A stretch of 9,422 nt of DNA, taken from the NCBI GenBank assembly GCA_945871545.1, contig CAMBWJ010000049.1, positions 1 through 9,422 of the forward strand. The letters are read 5' to 3'. This DNA is from an uncultured Clostridia bacterium. GTDB taxonomy: Bacteria > Bacillota_A > Clostridia > Christensenellales > Aristaeellaceae. Below the pieces are notes generated by a model. That model had not been told where the DNA came from, did not search any database, and saw only the letters and a program-made list of their open reading frames with translations. Each line of letters begins with the position of its first letter. Within the stretch, counting starts at the first letter, position 1. Position numbers and translations under genes: made by a program. This document shows, piece after piece, positions 1-6,119 of the stretch.

Positions 1-101
1 GGAGCAGCGTCTGTTCGGAGTACCAGAATTCGAACTACGTCGTCTGGAACGACGAATACAACGCCTCCGTCTCCGCAATCGTTGAGCCGGACGCCCACTG
101 A
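1..101 (+). CDS. C-terminal end of an unrecognised protein (partial)
   Basis: An open frame enters the window, is read in codons from position 3, and stops at TGA 99-101, giving 32 visible residues that end in VEPDAH. The peptide is rich in Asn, Tyr, Ser and Asp (it contains NYVVWNDEYN), which resembles a folded, possibly extracytoplasmic domain, but the fragment is too short to name a family. The other two plus frames give Arg/Thr-rich or early-stopping peptides. A strong terminator hairpin starts 27 bp after the stop, which supports this as a true gene end. It converges with yebC. The function cannot be inferred from what is visible. Confidence 0.5.
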   Translation, partial: SSVCSEYQNSNYVVWNDEYNASVSAIVEPDAH

Positions 102-127
102 CGGCGCATCATCCCTGAAACACAAAA

Positions 128-160
128 GGCCAACCGCCTCTGAACGGTTGGTCTTTTCTT
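128..160 (+). terminator. Rho-independent terminator of the upstream partial gene
   Basis: A 9-bp stem (128-136 with 145-153, one G-T wobble) encloses an 8-nt loop and is followed by TTTTCTT at 154-160. A run of four A on the left side (124-127) means the hairpin could also stop minus-strand transcription that passes the yebC terminator. Confidence 0.8.
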
Positions 161-165
161 GCGCA

Positions 166-198
166 GGAAAAGGGGAAGCCGGCAGGCCCCGGCTCCCC
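166..198 (-). terminator. Rho-independent terminator of yebC
   Basis: Read on the minus strand, GGGGAGCCGG (198-189) pairs with CCGGCTTCCCC (182-172) with one bulged base and a 6-nt loop, followed by TTTTCC. It begins 13 bp after the yebC stop codon. A short T run on the plus side (199-201) makes it weakly bidirectional. Confidence 0.7.
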
Positions 199-210
199 TT
201 TGAATCCGAT

Positions 211-960
211 TTATTCCTCCTCTTCCTCCTCGGGGAGCTCCGCATCGTGATAGACGGCCTGGGTATCGTCGTAATCCTCCAGCCAGTCGATCAGCTTCTG
301 CACCTTGGCCACGGACTCCTCGTCCGGCAGCTCGGTGGTGGTGGTGGGAACCATCTCGCGCTCAGCGGAGAGGAACACGCAGCCGGCCTCCTCCAGCTTG
401 TCGCGCACGCTGGAGAAGTCGTTGGGGTCGGTGTAGATGATGGCTGCACCCTCGCCCACTTCCACATCGTCCGCGCCGCAATCCAGGGCCAGCATGGTCA
501 GCTCGTCCTCGTCCATGCCCTTGGAGTTGTCGATTTCGATGACGCCCTTGCGCTCGAACTTCCAGGAGACGCAGCCGCTCGCGCCCAGGGAGCCGCCGCA
601 CTTGTCGAAGATGTGGCGGATTTCGCTGGCGGTGCGGTTCAGGTTATCGGTAACGATCTCGACGATCACAGCGACGCCGCAGGGAGCGTATCCCTCGTAG
701 GTGATCTCCTTGTAGTTGGCGCTGTCGCCCTCGCCGGCGGCCTTCTTGATGGAGCGCTGAATGTTGTCGTTGGGCATGTTGGCGGCCTTCGCCTTTGCGA
801 TGACGTCCTTCAGCTTGCTGTTCAGATTGGGATCCGCACTGCCGCCGGTCTTTACGGCGATCACGATTTCGCGGCCGATCTTGGTAAAGATCTTGCCCTT
901 CGCAGCATCCGTCTTGGCCTTTTTATTCTTGATGGTAGACCATTTGTTATGTCCTGACAT
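211..960 (-). CDS. yebC: YebC/PmpR (TACO1) family protein
   Basis: This is a 249-residue protein, the usual family length. The N-terminus (MSGHNKWSTIKNKK, then AKGKIFTKIGREI) is the family hallmark. It is followed by the NMPNDNIQRSIKKAAGE segment (about 61-77) and the YEGYAPCGVAVIVE and NRTASEIRHIFDK segments of the central domains. The C-terminus is a run of glutamates. Members are cytoplasmic. They were long annotated as transcriptional regulators, and the mitochondrial homologue TACO1 and some bacterial members are linked to ribosomal translation, especially of proline-rich stretches, so the regulator label should be used with care. The ATG at 960 is preceded by GGGAGG at 8-nt spacing and by a good promoter. 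The gene is monocistronic, diverges from recX, and has its own terminator. The family call is secure; the exact role in this organism is inferred. Confidence 0.97.
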   Translation of the reverse strand: MSGHNKWSTIKNKKAKTDAAKGKIFTKIGREIVIAVKTGGSADPNLNSKLKDVIAKAKAANMPNDNIQRSIKKAAGEGDSANYKEITYEGYAPCGVAVIVEIVTDNLNRTASEIRHIFDKCGGSLGASGCVSWKFERKGVIEIDNSKGMDEDELTMLALDCGADDVEVGEGAAIIYTDPNDFSSVRDKLEEAGCVFLSAEREMVPTTTTELPDEESVAKVQKLIDWLEDYDDTQAVYHDAELPEEEEEE

Positions 961-992
961 GGACTATCCCTCCCAGTAAACACTTACGCTAT

Positions 993-1022
993 ATAATAGC
1001 ACAAAAGACTGGCGTTCGTCAA
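993..1022 (-). promoter_or_regulatory. SigA-type promoter of yebC
   Basis: On the minus strand there is a -35 TTGACG (1017-1022), an 18-bp spacer and a -10 TATTAT (993-998) preceded by TGC, an extended -10. The expected start site is near 986, giving a leader of about 25 nt that contains the GGGAGG ribosome binding site. Confidence 0.8.
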
Positions 1023-1032
1023 GAAATTGCGG

Positions 1033-1038
1033 TATAAT
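1033..1038 (+). promoter_or_regulatory. -10 element of the recX promoter
   Basis: A perfect TATAAT on the plus strand lies 34 bp before the recX ATG. The matching -35 position (about 1010-1015, TGGCGT) is a poor match, so basal activity may be low or may need an activator. The -35 position falls between the -10 and -35 of the divergent yebC promoter, so the two promoters probably compete for polymerase. Confidence 0.5.
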
Positions 1039-1071
1039 AATCGGGAAAACCGCGCCTTTTGGGGGAAATTT

Positions 1072-1707
1072 ATGGCAATTGTAACAGAAATCAAGGAATT
1101 TAAGGGGATCATCACCCTCTCGCTGGACGGCATGCAGTGGATGAGGCTGCGCAAAAAGCACTTCGACAGGCTGCCGCTGGAACTGGAACAGGAGCTGGAT
1201 CCCGAGGAATATACGGATCGCATGGCCGCAATCCAGAGCGCCGACTGCTACGAGGCCGCGCTGACCATGCTCGATCAGGCCGCCCAGACCAGCGGCGATC
1301 TCTGCCGGAAGCTGATGCGCAAGGGCTACGTCGCCCCCGCCGCGGAGGCGACCGTGGCGCGACTGATGGAGAACCGGCTCATTGACGACCGCCGCTACGC
1401 TGAGCGCATCGCCCAAAGCCAGATGAGTCGCGGGGCTGGCGCATACGCCGTTCGCAGAAAGCTCCGCGCGAAGCTACTCTCCGAGGAGGACGTAGAGGCC
1501 GCAATGGAGGGCTTCGACGAGGAGCAGCAGGCCGCCGCTTGCCGCGAGGCCGCCGCAAAGCTCTGGCGCAAGTACGAAAGCCTCCTGCCCAGGGAGGGCC
1601 GCGCCAAGCTCTCCCAGGCCCTCGCGCGCCGCGGCTTCGGCTGGGATGCCATCCGCAGCGCCGTGGACGCCCTCGCGGATGATGACGGCTTTACGGACGG
1701 GTTCTGA
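1072..1707 (+). CDS. recX: Regulatory protein RecX
   Basis: RecX binds RecA filaments and modulates recombination and the SOS response. The 211-residue product has the three-helix repeat layout of the family. After a variable N-terminal 50 residues come ALTMLDQAAQTSGDLCRKLMRKG (about 64-86), then ATVARLMENRLIDDRRYAERI, the most conserved RecX block, then AYAVRRKLRAKLL and a C-terminal repeat ending RRGFGWDAIRSAVDAL. I chose the ATG at 1072 because GGGGG at 1061-1065 lies just upstream with 6-nt spacing. An in-frame ATG at 1027 lies before the TATAAT at 1033 and has no ribosome binding site, so it would not be in the transcript. recA is not in the window. The gene converges with thyX and shares a terminator with it. 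Confidence 0.9.
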   Translation: MAIVTEIKEFKGIITLSLDGMQWMRLRKKHFDRLPLELEQELDPEEYTDRMAAIQSADCYEAALTMLDQAAQTSGDLCRKLMRKGYVAPAAEATVARLMENRLIDDRRYAERIAQSQMSRGAGAYAVRRKLRAKLLSEEDVEAAMEGFDEEQQAAACREAAAKLWRKYESLLPREGRAKLSQALARRGFGWDAIRSAVDALADDDGFTDGF

Positions 1708-1724
1708 TGCGCAGAACCTAGTTT

Positions 1725-1790
1725 AAAACAAGAAACCGGCCGAGGTTTGTTTTATGCAGCAACAGACTTCGGTCGGTTTTGTTGTTCCCT
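1725..1790. terminator. Bidirectional terminator between recX and thyX
   Basis: Positions 1732-1751 pair with 1761-1780 in an unbroken 20-bp stem (four G-T wobbles) around a 9-nt loop. The plus strand continues TTTTGTTGTT (1777-1786) for recX. The minus strand continues TTGTTTT (1730-1724) for thyX. The two genes converge here with only 90 bp between their stops. Confidence 0.85.
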
Positions 1791-1797
1791 GTGATTA

Positions 1798-3132
1798 TTA
1801 GCGGTTCCAGCTGCCGTTTTCGATGCGCACGGGATGGCCGCAGCTCATCTTGCCCTCCGGACAGCGCCCCGTAACCGCACAGGTCGGGCCGTAGGCGCAG
1901 AAGATCGGCTGCGCATCCGTCTCGTTCAGCAGCTCGATCATCGCCCGGGCAATGCCGCGAATCTCCCACTGGGCGCGGGCACAGCAGCGCAGCTTGGCAA
2001 AGTGCAGCAGCTCCCGGGCGTTCATCGAAATCAGAATCGAGGTCGTGTGGCCCGCCATTGCGAAGTAGGAGAGCGCACTTCCATCCGCACCCAGCTCCTG
2101 CGCGCGCTCCGCAGCCGCCGTCTGGGCCTCAAACGCGCCGCAGTACAGCCGCAGCGCTTCCGAATTCGCAACGATGCTCTCCGGCAGCACGTAATTGCCC
2201 TCCGCCAGCGCGCTCAGCTCGTGGCGCAGCATCAGCGAAAGCATGCGGTGGCGCGTGAAGTGGGTCACGCAGGCAAGAGACACGTTGTCGATGCGGAAGC
2301 TGTAATTCAGCACCTCCAGCTCCCGGGGCCGCGCGTCCAGCAGCAGCCTGCGCATATTTTCCGCGTCAAAGCCGCCGAACCTGCGGCCGAAGCGCATAGC
2401 TGTGCCCAGCACCTCCACCGGATTGGACGGTGCGCTGACGATGCGCACCTCCGGCTCCCTCGCGCCGCCCGCCAGGATCGGCCCTGCGTCGCCCTCCTCC
2501 ATGCACTCCGGCGCATGCAGAAGCTCCGCATCCAGCACTCCGGGATACATCTCATCAAACTGCTGCTTCAATTGCAGCCCCAGCGCGCGCAGCTCCGCAA
2601 AGGCGCTGCCCTGACCCTTCAGCATGCCGATCACCATGTGGATCAGCTCGCGGGCATTCATCGTCGCGAAGAAATTGCTGCGGAAGCCGTAGGGAAGCAC
2701 GAAGCGCGCGTCCTCCTTGGGGATGCCCAGCTGTAAAAGCTGCTCATAGAGCGCATACAGTGCCTCGGTGCGCGCGCGATAGAGCGCCTCCACCTCCGGC
2801 GACATGCCCTCCGGCACCACGTAGCCCGCGTCGGAGAAATCCACGTAGCGACGGGACTTCACCGTAAAGGAGGCCAGGCGGAACTCGATCACGAACTGCT
2901 CCACCAGCACGGATACATTGTCGAAGGCGATGGACAGCGTCTGATGCTCGATCACGGACTTGTGGCCGGAGGCGAGCACCTTGTTCACCAGGTTCAGATC
3001 CTTCTGCCGCTCTCCGCTCTTCTCGTAGATCTCCAGGGCCGTGCCCTGCTGCGTGGAGATGCGCGCAGACGAGGCCACCGTGCGCAGCGCTGCCTCGTTC
3101 CTCTGCAAAATGGACGCGGTTCCGTAATTCAT
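1798..3132 (-). CDS. thyX: Double-length (tandem) flavin-dependent thymidylate synthase ThyX
   Basis: ThyX makes dTMP from dUMP using methylene-tetrahydrofolate, FAD and NADPH. Usual subunits are about 220-250 residues; this one is 444 and contains two ThyX-like halves. Half 1 (about 1-205) has GHKSVIEH (56-63), then EFRLASFTVKSRRY (83-96), EDARFVLP (140-147) and MNAREL (158-163). Half 2 (about 230-444) has RELEVLNYSFRIDNVS (270-285), an intact RHR (294-296), and NARELLHFAKLR followed by AQWEI (371-391). By my alignment to Thermotoga maritima ThyX, half 1 lost R78 and H79 of the RHR motif and R174, but keeps S88, R90 and R147. Half 2 keeps RHR and R174 but has His at S88, Leu at R90 and no R147. 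The tail has Cys 412, 418, 424 and 431. The ATG at 3132 follows a G-rich ribosome binding site and its own promoter; tandem TAA stops end it. The family call is firm; the shared active site is inference. Confidence 0.92.
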   Translation of the reverse strand: MNYGTASILQRNEAALRTVASSARISTQQGTALEIYEKSGERQKDLNLVNKVLASGHKSVIEHQTLSIAFDNVSVLVEQFVIEFRLASFTVKSRRYVDFSDAGYVVPEGMSPEVEALYRARTEALYALYEQLLQLGIPKEDARFVLPYGFRSNFFATMNARELIHMVIGMLKGQGSAFAELRALGLQLKQQFDEMYPGVLDAELLHAPECMEEGDAGPILAGGAREPEVRIVSAPSNPVEVLGTAMRFGRRFGGFDAENMRRLLLDARPRELEVLNYSFRIDNVSLACVTHFTRHRMLSLMLRHELSALAEGNYVLPESIVANSEALRLYCGAFEAQTAAAERAQELGADGSALSYFAMAGHTTSILISMNARELLHFAKLRCCARAQWEIRGIARAMIELLNETDAQPIFCAYGPTCAVTGRCPEGKMSCGHPVRIENGSWNR

Positions 3133-3157
3133 AGCACTCTCCCCCCCTTATTCTGCT

Positions 3158-3186
3158 ATTGTAACACAGATTTGTGAAGCTCACAA
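3158..3186 (-). promoter_or_regulatory. SigA-type promoter of thyX
   Basis: On the minus strand there is a -35 TTGTGA (3181-3186), a 17-bp spacer and a -10 TACAAT (3158-3163) preceded by TGT, an extended -10. The start site would be near 3151, followed by a G-rich ribosome binding site before the ATG at 3132. The -35 is one arm of a palindrome described separately. Confidence 0.7.
3172..3186. promoter_or_regulatory. Palindrome over the thyX -35 (candidate operator)
   Basis: TTGTGA (3172-3177) and TCACAA (3181-3186) form a perfect 6-bp inverted repeat around a 3-nt centre. One arm is the whole -35 hexamer and the other lies in the spacer, so a bound dimer would block polymerase. The centre is shorter than in CRP (N6) or Rex (about TTGTGAA-N4-TTCACAA) sites, so no known regulator is assigned. 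Confidence 0.35.
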
Positions 3187-3213
3187 GCAGAGAAGGTCGG
3201 TTTTGAGAGGACC

Positions 3214-3261
3214 AAAACAATGCGCCCCACGGTTTTCCCGGGAAAACTGCGGGGTGCATTG
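3214..3261 (-). terminator. Long hairpin terminator of the nrdD-nrdG operon
   Basis: Positions 3218-3239 pair with 3240-3261 in a 22-bp inverted repeat with one mismatch and two G-T pairs. The centre is CCCGGG, so in RNA the innermost pairs must open to form the loop. On the minus strand the right arm runs into TTGTTTT (3220-3214). It lies 27 bp after the nrdG stop and separates the operon from the thyX promoter. Confidence 0.8.
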
Positions 3262-3287
3262 TAATTTCATAAACAGACTCCGGTCGC

Positions 3288-3806
3288 TTATTCGCAGTAC
3301 AACACGATCTTATTTTCGACTTTGGTCTGTTTCAGGTCAATAATCCGCTGATTCGACGAGCCACGGAACTTCAGCGAGACGTCCTTGAGTGCCTCCACGA
3401 AGCGGCCGTCCACCAGCACGTCGATCATGGAGAGCATCTCCCCCGTGACCTCGCAGTGGGGATGTCCCTCGCCGCAGATCTGCTCCAGCGTGTAGCCGCT
3501 GTAGCTCCAGACGTTCTTCTTCGGGAATGCATCCCGCACCCGGCGCAGCAGCTTCACCAGCTCCCGCTGGTTCTCCGGCTCGAAGGGTTCGCCGCCCAGC
3601 AGCGTAAGTCCGTCCACATAGGAGGGCTGAAGCGCCGTCAGAAGCTCCTGTACGGTCTCCTCGGTGAAGGGCTTGCCGTAGTCAAAGCTCCAGGTCTCCG
3701 GCTGAAAGCAGTTCTCGCAGCGGTTGCGGCAGCCCGAAACGAACAGCGTGACCCGCACGCCGTCACCGTCGGCGATGTCCAGCTTCTTGATGTTGCCGTA
3801 GTGCAA
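3288..3806 (-). CDS. nrdG: Anaerobic ribonucleotide reductase activating enzyme NrdG
   Basis: NrdG is a radical SAM enzyme that cleaves S-adenosylmethionine and places the glycyl radical on NrdD. The 172-residue protein has the DGDGVRVTLFVSGC opening, the 4Fe-4S motif C26-x3-C30-x2-C33 (GCRNRCENC), the SAM-contacting GGEP (71-74), and a C-terminal RGSSNQRIID block. Length and order match the T4/E. coli type. The start codon is TTG: GGAGG at 3815-3819 sits 8 nt before it, no in-frame ATG or GTG lies between the SD and this codon, and family members begin at the same distance before the DG motif. It follows the nrdD stop by 15 nt, so the two are co-transcribed and probably translationally linked. 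Ends with TAA and the long terminator. Confidence 0.96.
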   Translation of the reverse strand: MHYGNIKKLDIADGDGVRVTLFVSGCRNRCENCFQPETWSFDYGKPFTEETVQELLTALQPSYVDGLTLLGGEPFEPENQRELVKLLRRVRDAFPKKNVWSYSGYTLEQICGEGHPHCEVTGEMLSMIDVLVDGRFVEALKDVSLKFRGSSNQRIIDLKQTKVENKIVLYCE

Positions 3807-3814
3807 ATTCTTCG

Positions 3815-3819
3815 CCTCC
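3815..3819 (-). promoter_or_regulatory. Ribosome binding site fixing the TTG start of nrdG
   Basis: GGAGG on the minus strand begins three bases after the nrdD TGA and stands 8 nt before TTG 3804-3806. It is the only SD-like site in the 15-nt gap and decides the non-ATG start. Confidence 0.75.
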
Positions 3820-3821
3820 GC

Positions 3822-5984
3822 TCACAGGTGCAGCACGCGCTCCCTGATCTCCTGGGTGCGGCCCTGATTCCAGAACTGGGTGCCGATGTAGCCGCAGGTG
3901 CGCCGGGCCACGTTCATCTTGCTCTGATCGCGGTTGCCGCACTTCGGGCAGACCCACACCAGCTTGCCGTCCTCGTCGTCGCGAATTTCGATCTCGCCGT
4001 CGTAGCCGCAGACCTGGCAGTAGTCGCTCTTGGTGTTCAGCTCGGCGTACATGATGTTGTCGTAGATGAACTTGATGATGTCCAGCACCGCGCGGATGTT
4101 CTGCTGCATGTTGGGCACCTCCACGTAGCTGATCGCACCGCCGCTGGAGAGGGCCTGGAACTGGGATTCAAAGTGCAGCTTCTCGAAGGCGTCGATCTCC
4201 TCGGTGACGTGCACGTGGTAGCTGTTGGTGATGTAGGCCTTGTCCGTCACGCCGGGAACGATGCCGAAGCGCTTCTGAAGGCACTTGGCAAAGCGGTAGG
4301 TGGTGGACTCCAGCGGCGTGCCGTAGAGGCTGAAGGCGATGTTCGTCTCCGCGCGCCACTCGGCGCAGGCGTCATTCATGTGCCGCATGATCTCCAGCGC
4401 GAAGGGCGTGGCCGAGGGATCGGTGTGGGACTTGCCTGTCATGTAGCGCACGCACTCGCACAGGCCAGCATAGCCCAGCGAAATGGAAGAGTAGCCGCCG
4501 TAGAGCAGCTTGTCGATCTTTTCACCCTTGTCCAGGCGCGCGATGGCGCCATCCTGCCAGAGGATGGGCGCTGCATCGGACAGCGTGCCCTTGAGGCGGT
4601 TGTGGCGGCACATCAGCGCGCGATAGCACAGATCCAGCCGCTCGTCGAACACCTTCCAGAACTTTTCGATGCTGCCGCCGGAGCTGAGCGCCACGTCCAC
4701 CAGATTGATGGTCACAACGCCCTGATTGAAGCGACCGTAGAACTTGGAGGTGCCGTGCTCGTCCTTCCAGGGATTGAGCGCGCTGCGGCAGCCCATCACC
4801 GGGAAGCAGTTGCCCTCCTTGAGCTCCTTCATCTTCTTTTCGGAGATGTAGTCCGGCACCAGGCGCTTGGCGGTGCACTTGGCCGCCAGCTCGGTCAGGT
4901 ACCAGTAGCGGGAATCCTCGGTGACATTGTCCTCCTCCAGCACGTAGATCAGCTTCGGGAAGGCCGGCGTGACCCACACGCCCACCTCGTTCTGCACGCC
5001 CTGGTAGCGCTGCAGCAGGGTTTCCTCGATGATCATGGCCAGATCGCGCTTCTCCTGCACGCTCTTGGCCTCGTTCAGATACATGAACACGGTCACGAAG
5101 GGGGCCTGACCGTTGGTGGTCATCAGCGTGAGCACCTGATACTGGATGGTCTGCACGCCCTTGCGGACCTCCTCGCGGAGCCGCTTTTCCACGATGCTGC
5201 TGACGATCTGCTCGTCCAGATCCGCGCCCGCGCTCTTCAGCTCGTCCACCACGTCCCGACGGATCTTCTCCCGGGAGACCTGCACGAAGGGCGCGAGGTG
5301 CGCCAGGGAGATGCTCTGACCGCCATACTGGTTGGAGGCCACCTGGGCGATGATCTGGGTGGCGATGTTGCAGGCGGTGGAGAAACTGTGGGGCTTGATG
5401 ATCATGGTGCCGCTGATGACGGTGCCGTTCTGCAGCATGTCCTCCAGGTTCACCAGATCGCAGTTGTGCATGTGCTGGGCATAGTAATCCATGTCATGGA
5501 AGTGGATGACGCCCTCCTCATGGGCTTTCACGATTTCCTCGGGCAGCAGCATGCGCCGGGTGATGTCCTTGCTGACCTCACCCGCCATGTAGTCGCGCTG
5601 CACGCTGTTCACCGTGGGGTTCTTGTTGGCGTTCTCCTGCTTCGCTTCCTCGTTGTTGCACTCGATCAGCGTCAGAATCTGGTTGTCCGTGGTGTTGGCA
5701 CGGCGCACCAGATTGCGGGTGTAGCGATAGCGGATGTAGCGCTTCGCAACCTCGTAAGCGCCGCACTCCATGATGAGGGACTCCACCATCTCCTGAATCT
5801 CCTCGACGGAGGGAGCGCGATGCATCTCCTTGCACTTCTCTTCCACCGTACTTGCGATGTGCAGAATCTGCGGCTGATTCAGGCGCTCCTCCTCCTTCAC
5901 GGTGATGTTCGCCTTCTCGATCGCTGCAATGATCTTGCTGATATCAAATACGGCCTCCGAGCCGTTGCGCTTCATGATCTTCAT
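3822..5984 (-). CDS. nrdD: Anaerobic (class III) ribonucleoside-triphosphate reductase NrdD
   Basis: NrdD reduces ribonucleoside triphosphates to deoxyribonucleotides by glycyl-radical chemistry. The 720-residue protein starts with an ATP-cone (about 3-92, beginning MKRNGSEAVFDISKII), the allosteric site for ATP/dATP. The catalytic barrel follows, with Cys175 (HNCDL) and Cys399 (MGCRS), matching the two active-site cysteines of T4 NrdD, and Asn420 in GRFNQG, near the Asn used by formate-dependent enzymes. The C-terminus has the zinc site C656-x2-C659 and C679-x2-C682 and the radical loop RRTCGYIG, with Gly698 as the expected radical (by analogy with E. coli Gly681). All key residues are present, so it should be active, but only without oxygen. 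AGGAG stands 7 nt before the ATG at 5984. It is first in the operon with nrdG, under a promoter with NrdR-like boxes. Formate dependence is a tentative reading of the motifs. Confidence 0.97.
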   Translation of the reverse strand: MKIMKRNGSEAVFDISKIIAAIEKANITVKEEERLNQPQILHIASTVEEKCKEMHRAPSVEEIQEMVESLIMECGAYEVAKRYIRYRYTRNLVRRANTTDNQILTLIECNNEEAKQENANKNPTVNSVQRDYMAGEVSKDITRRMLLPEEIVKAHEEGVIHFHDMDYYAQHMHNCDLVNLEDMLQNGTVISGTMIIKPHSFSTACNIATQIIAQVASNQYGGQSISLAHLAPFVQVSREKIRRDVVDELKSAGADLDEQIVSSIVEKRLREEVRKGVQTIQYQVLTLMTTNGQAPFVTVFMYLNEAKSVQEKRDLAMIIEETLLQRYQGVQNEVGVWVTPAFPKLIYVLEEDNVTEDSRYWYLTELAAKCTAKRLVPDYISEKKMKELKEGNCFPVMGCRSALNPWKDEHGTSKFYGRFNQGVVTINLVDVALSSGGSIEKFWKVFDERLDLCYRALMCRHNRLKGTLSDAAPILWQDGAIARLDKGEKIDKLLYGGYSSISLGYAGLCECVRYMTGKSHTDPSATPFALEIMRHMNDACAEWRAETNIAFSLYGTPLESTTYRFAKCLQKRFGIVPGVTDKAYITNSYHVHVTEEIDAFEKLHFESQFQALSSGGAISYVEVPNMQQNIRAVLDIIKFIYDNIMYAELNTKSDYCQVCGYDGEIEIRDDEDGKLVWVCPKCGNRDQSKMNVARRTCGYIGTQFWNQGRTQEIRERVLHL

Positions 5985-6018
5985 GCTCTCGCTCCTAATT
6001 TATATTTTCTTACGCACA

Positions 6019-6038
6019 CTTGGGTTCCCTTGGGTTCC
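6019..6038. repeat. 10-bp tandem direct repeat in the nrdD leader
   Basis: CTTGGGTTCC occurs twice head to tail without a gap (6019-6028 and 6029-6038). It lies between the predicted start site (about 6043) and the nrdD ribosome binding site, so it is transcribed. A third partial copy, CTTGGGT, lies inside the promoter-proximal NrdR-like box (6062-6068). Confidence 0.8.
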
Positions 6039-6049
6039 GACCGGACTTG

Positions 6050-6078
6050 ATTGTACCACATCTTGGGTGGAAAAGCAA
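6050..6078 (-). promoter_or_regulatory. SigA-type promoter of nrdDG
   Basis: On the minus strand there is a -35-like TTGCTT (6073-6078), a 17-bp spacer and a -10 TACAAT (6050-6055) preceded by TGG, an extended -10. The start site would be near 6043, with a leader of about 59 nt. The first NrdR-like box overlaps the -10. Confidence 0.65.
6053..6068. promoter_or_regulatory. NrdR-like box 1 (over the nrdD -10)
   Basis: GTACCACATCTTGGGT shares a 10-base core, CCACATCTTG, with box 2 and matches about 10 of 16 positions of the published NrdR consensus (acaCwAtATaTwGtgt). It overlaps the -10, as expected for a repressor site. NrdR represses ribonucleotide reductase genes when dATP is high. Confidence 0.55.
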
Positions 6079-6086
6079 GCTCCAAA

Positions 6087-6102
6087 ACACCACATCTTGT
6101 GT
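6087..6102. promoter_or_regulatory. NrdR-like box 2 (best match, upstream of -35)
   Basis: ACACCACATCTTGTGT is a palindrome with outer ACAC/GTGT arms and matches 13 of 16 positions of the NrdR consensus. Its centre is 34 bp from that of box 1. Confidence 0.7.
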
Positions 6103-6119
6103 ATTTAATTTTATTTCAA

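Noticed and set aside
82..957. Plus-strand open frame opposite yebC
   Set aside because: It covers two terminator hairpins and the whole antisense of yebC, and has no family resemblance.
1027..1071. Upstream in-frame ATG giving RecX 15 extra residues
   Set aside because: The ATG precedes the TATAAT at 1033-1038, so it would not be transcribed from that promoter, and it has no Shine-Dalgarno site. The ATG at 1072 has one.
1834..2736. Plus-strand open frame opposite thyX
   Set aside because: An Arg/Gln/His-rich antisense shadow of the ThyX coding sequence, with no credible start signal.
3218..3261. The 44-nt palindrome as a regulatory operator or mobile-element end
   Set aside because: Its place after nrdG, the stem-loop potential and the T run on the minus strand fit a terminator. 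No target duplication or transposase is present.
3456..6050. Very long plus-strand open frame (864 codons) opposite nrdG and nrdD
   Set aside because: It is exactly antisense to two firmly identified genes. The peptide is a His/Leu/Val/Ala/Gly-rich shadow without recognisable domains, as expected opposite GC-rich coding sequence with few stop codons. It also begins inside nrdG and has no clear ribosome binding site.
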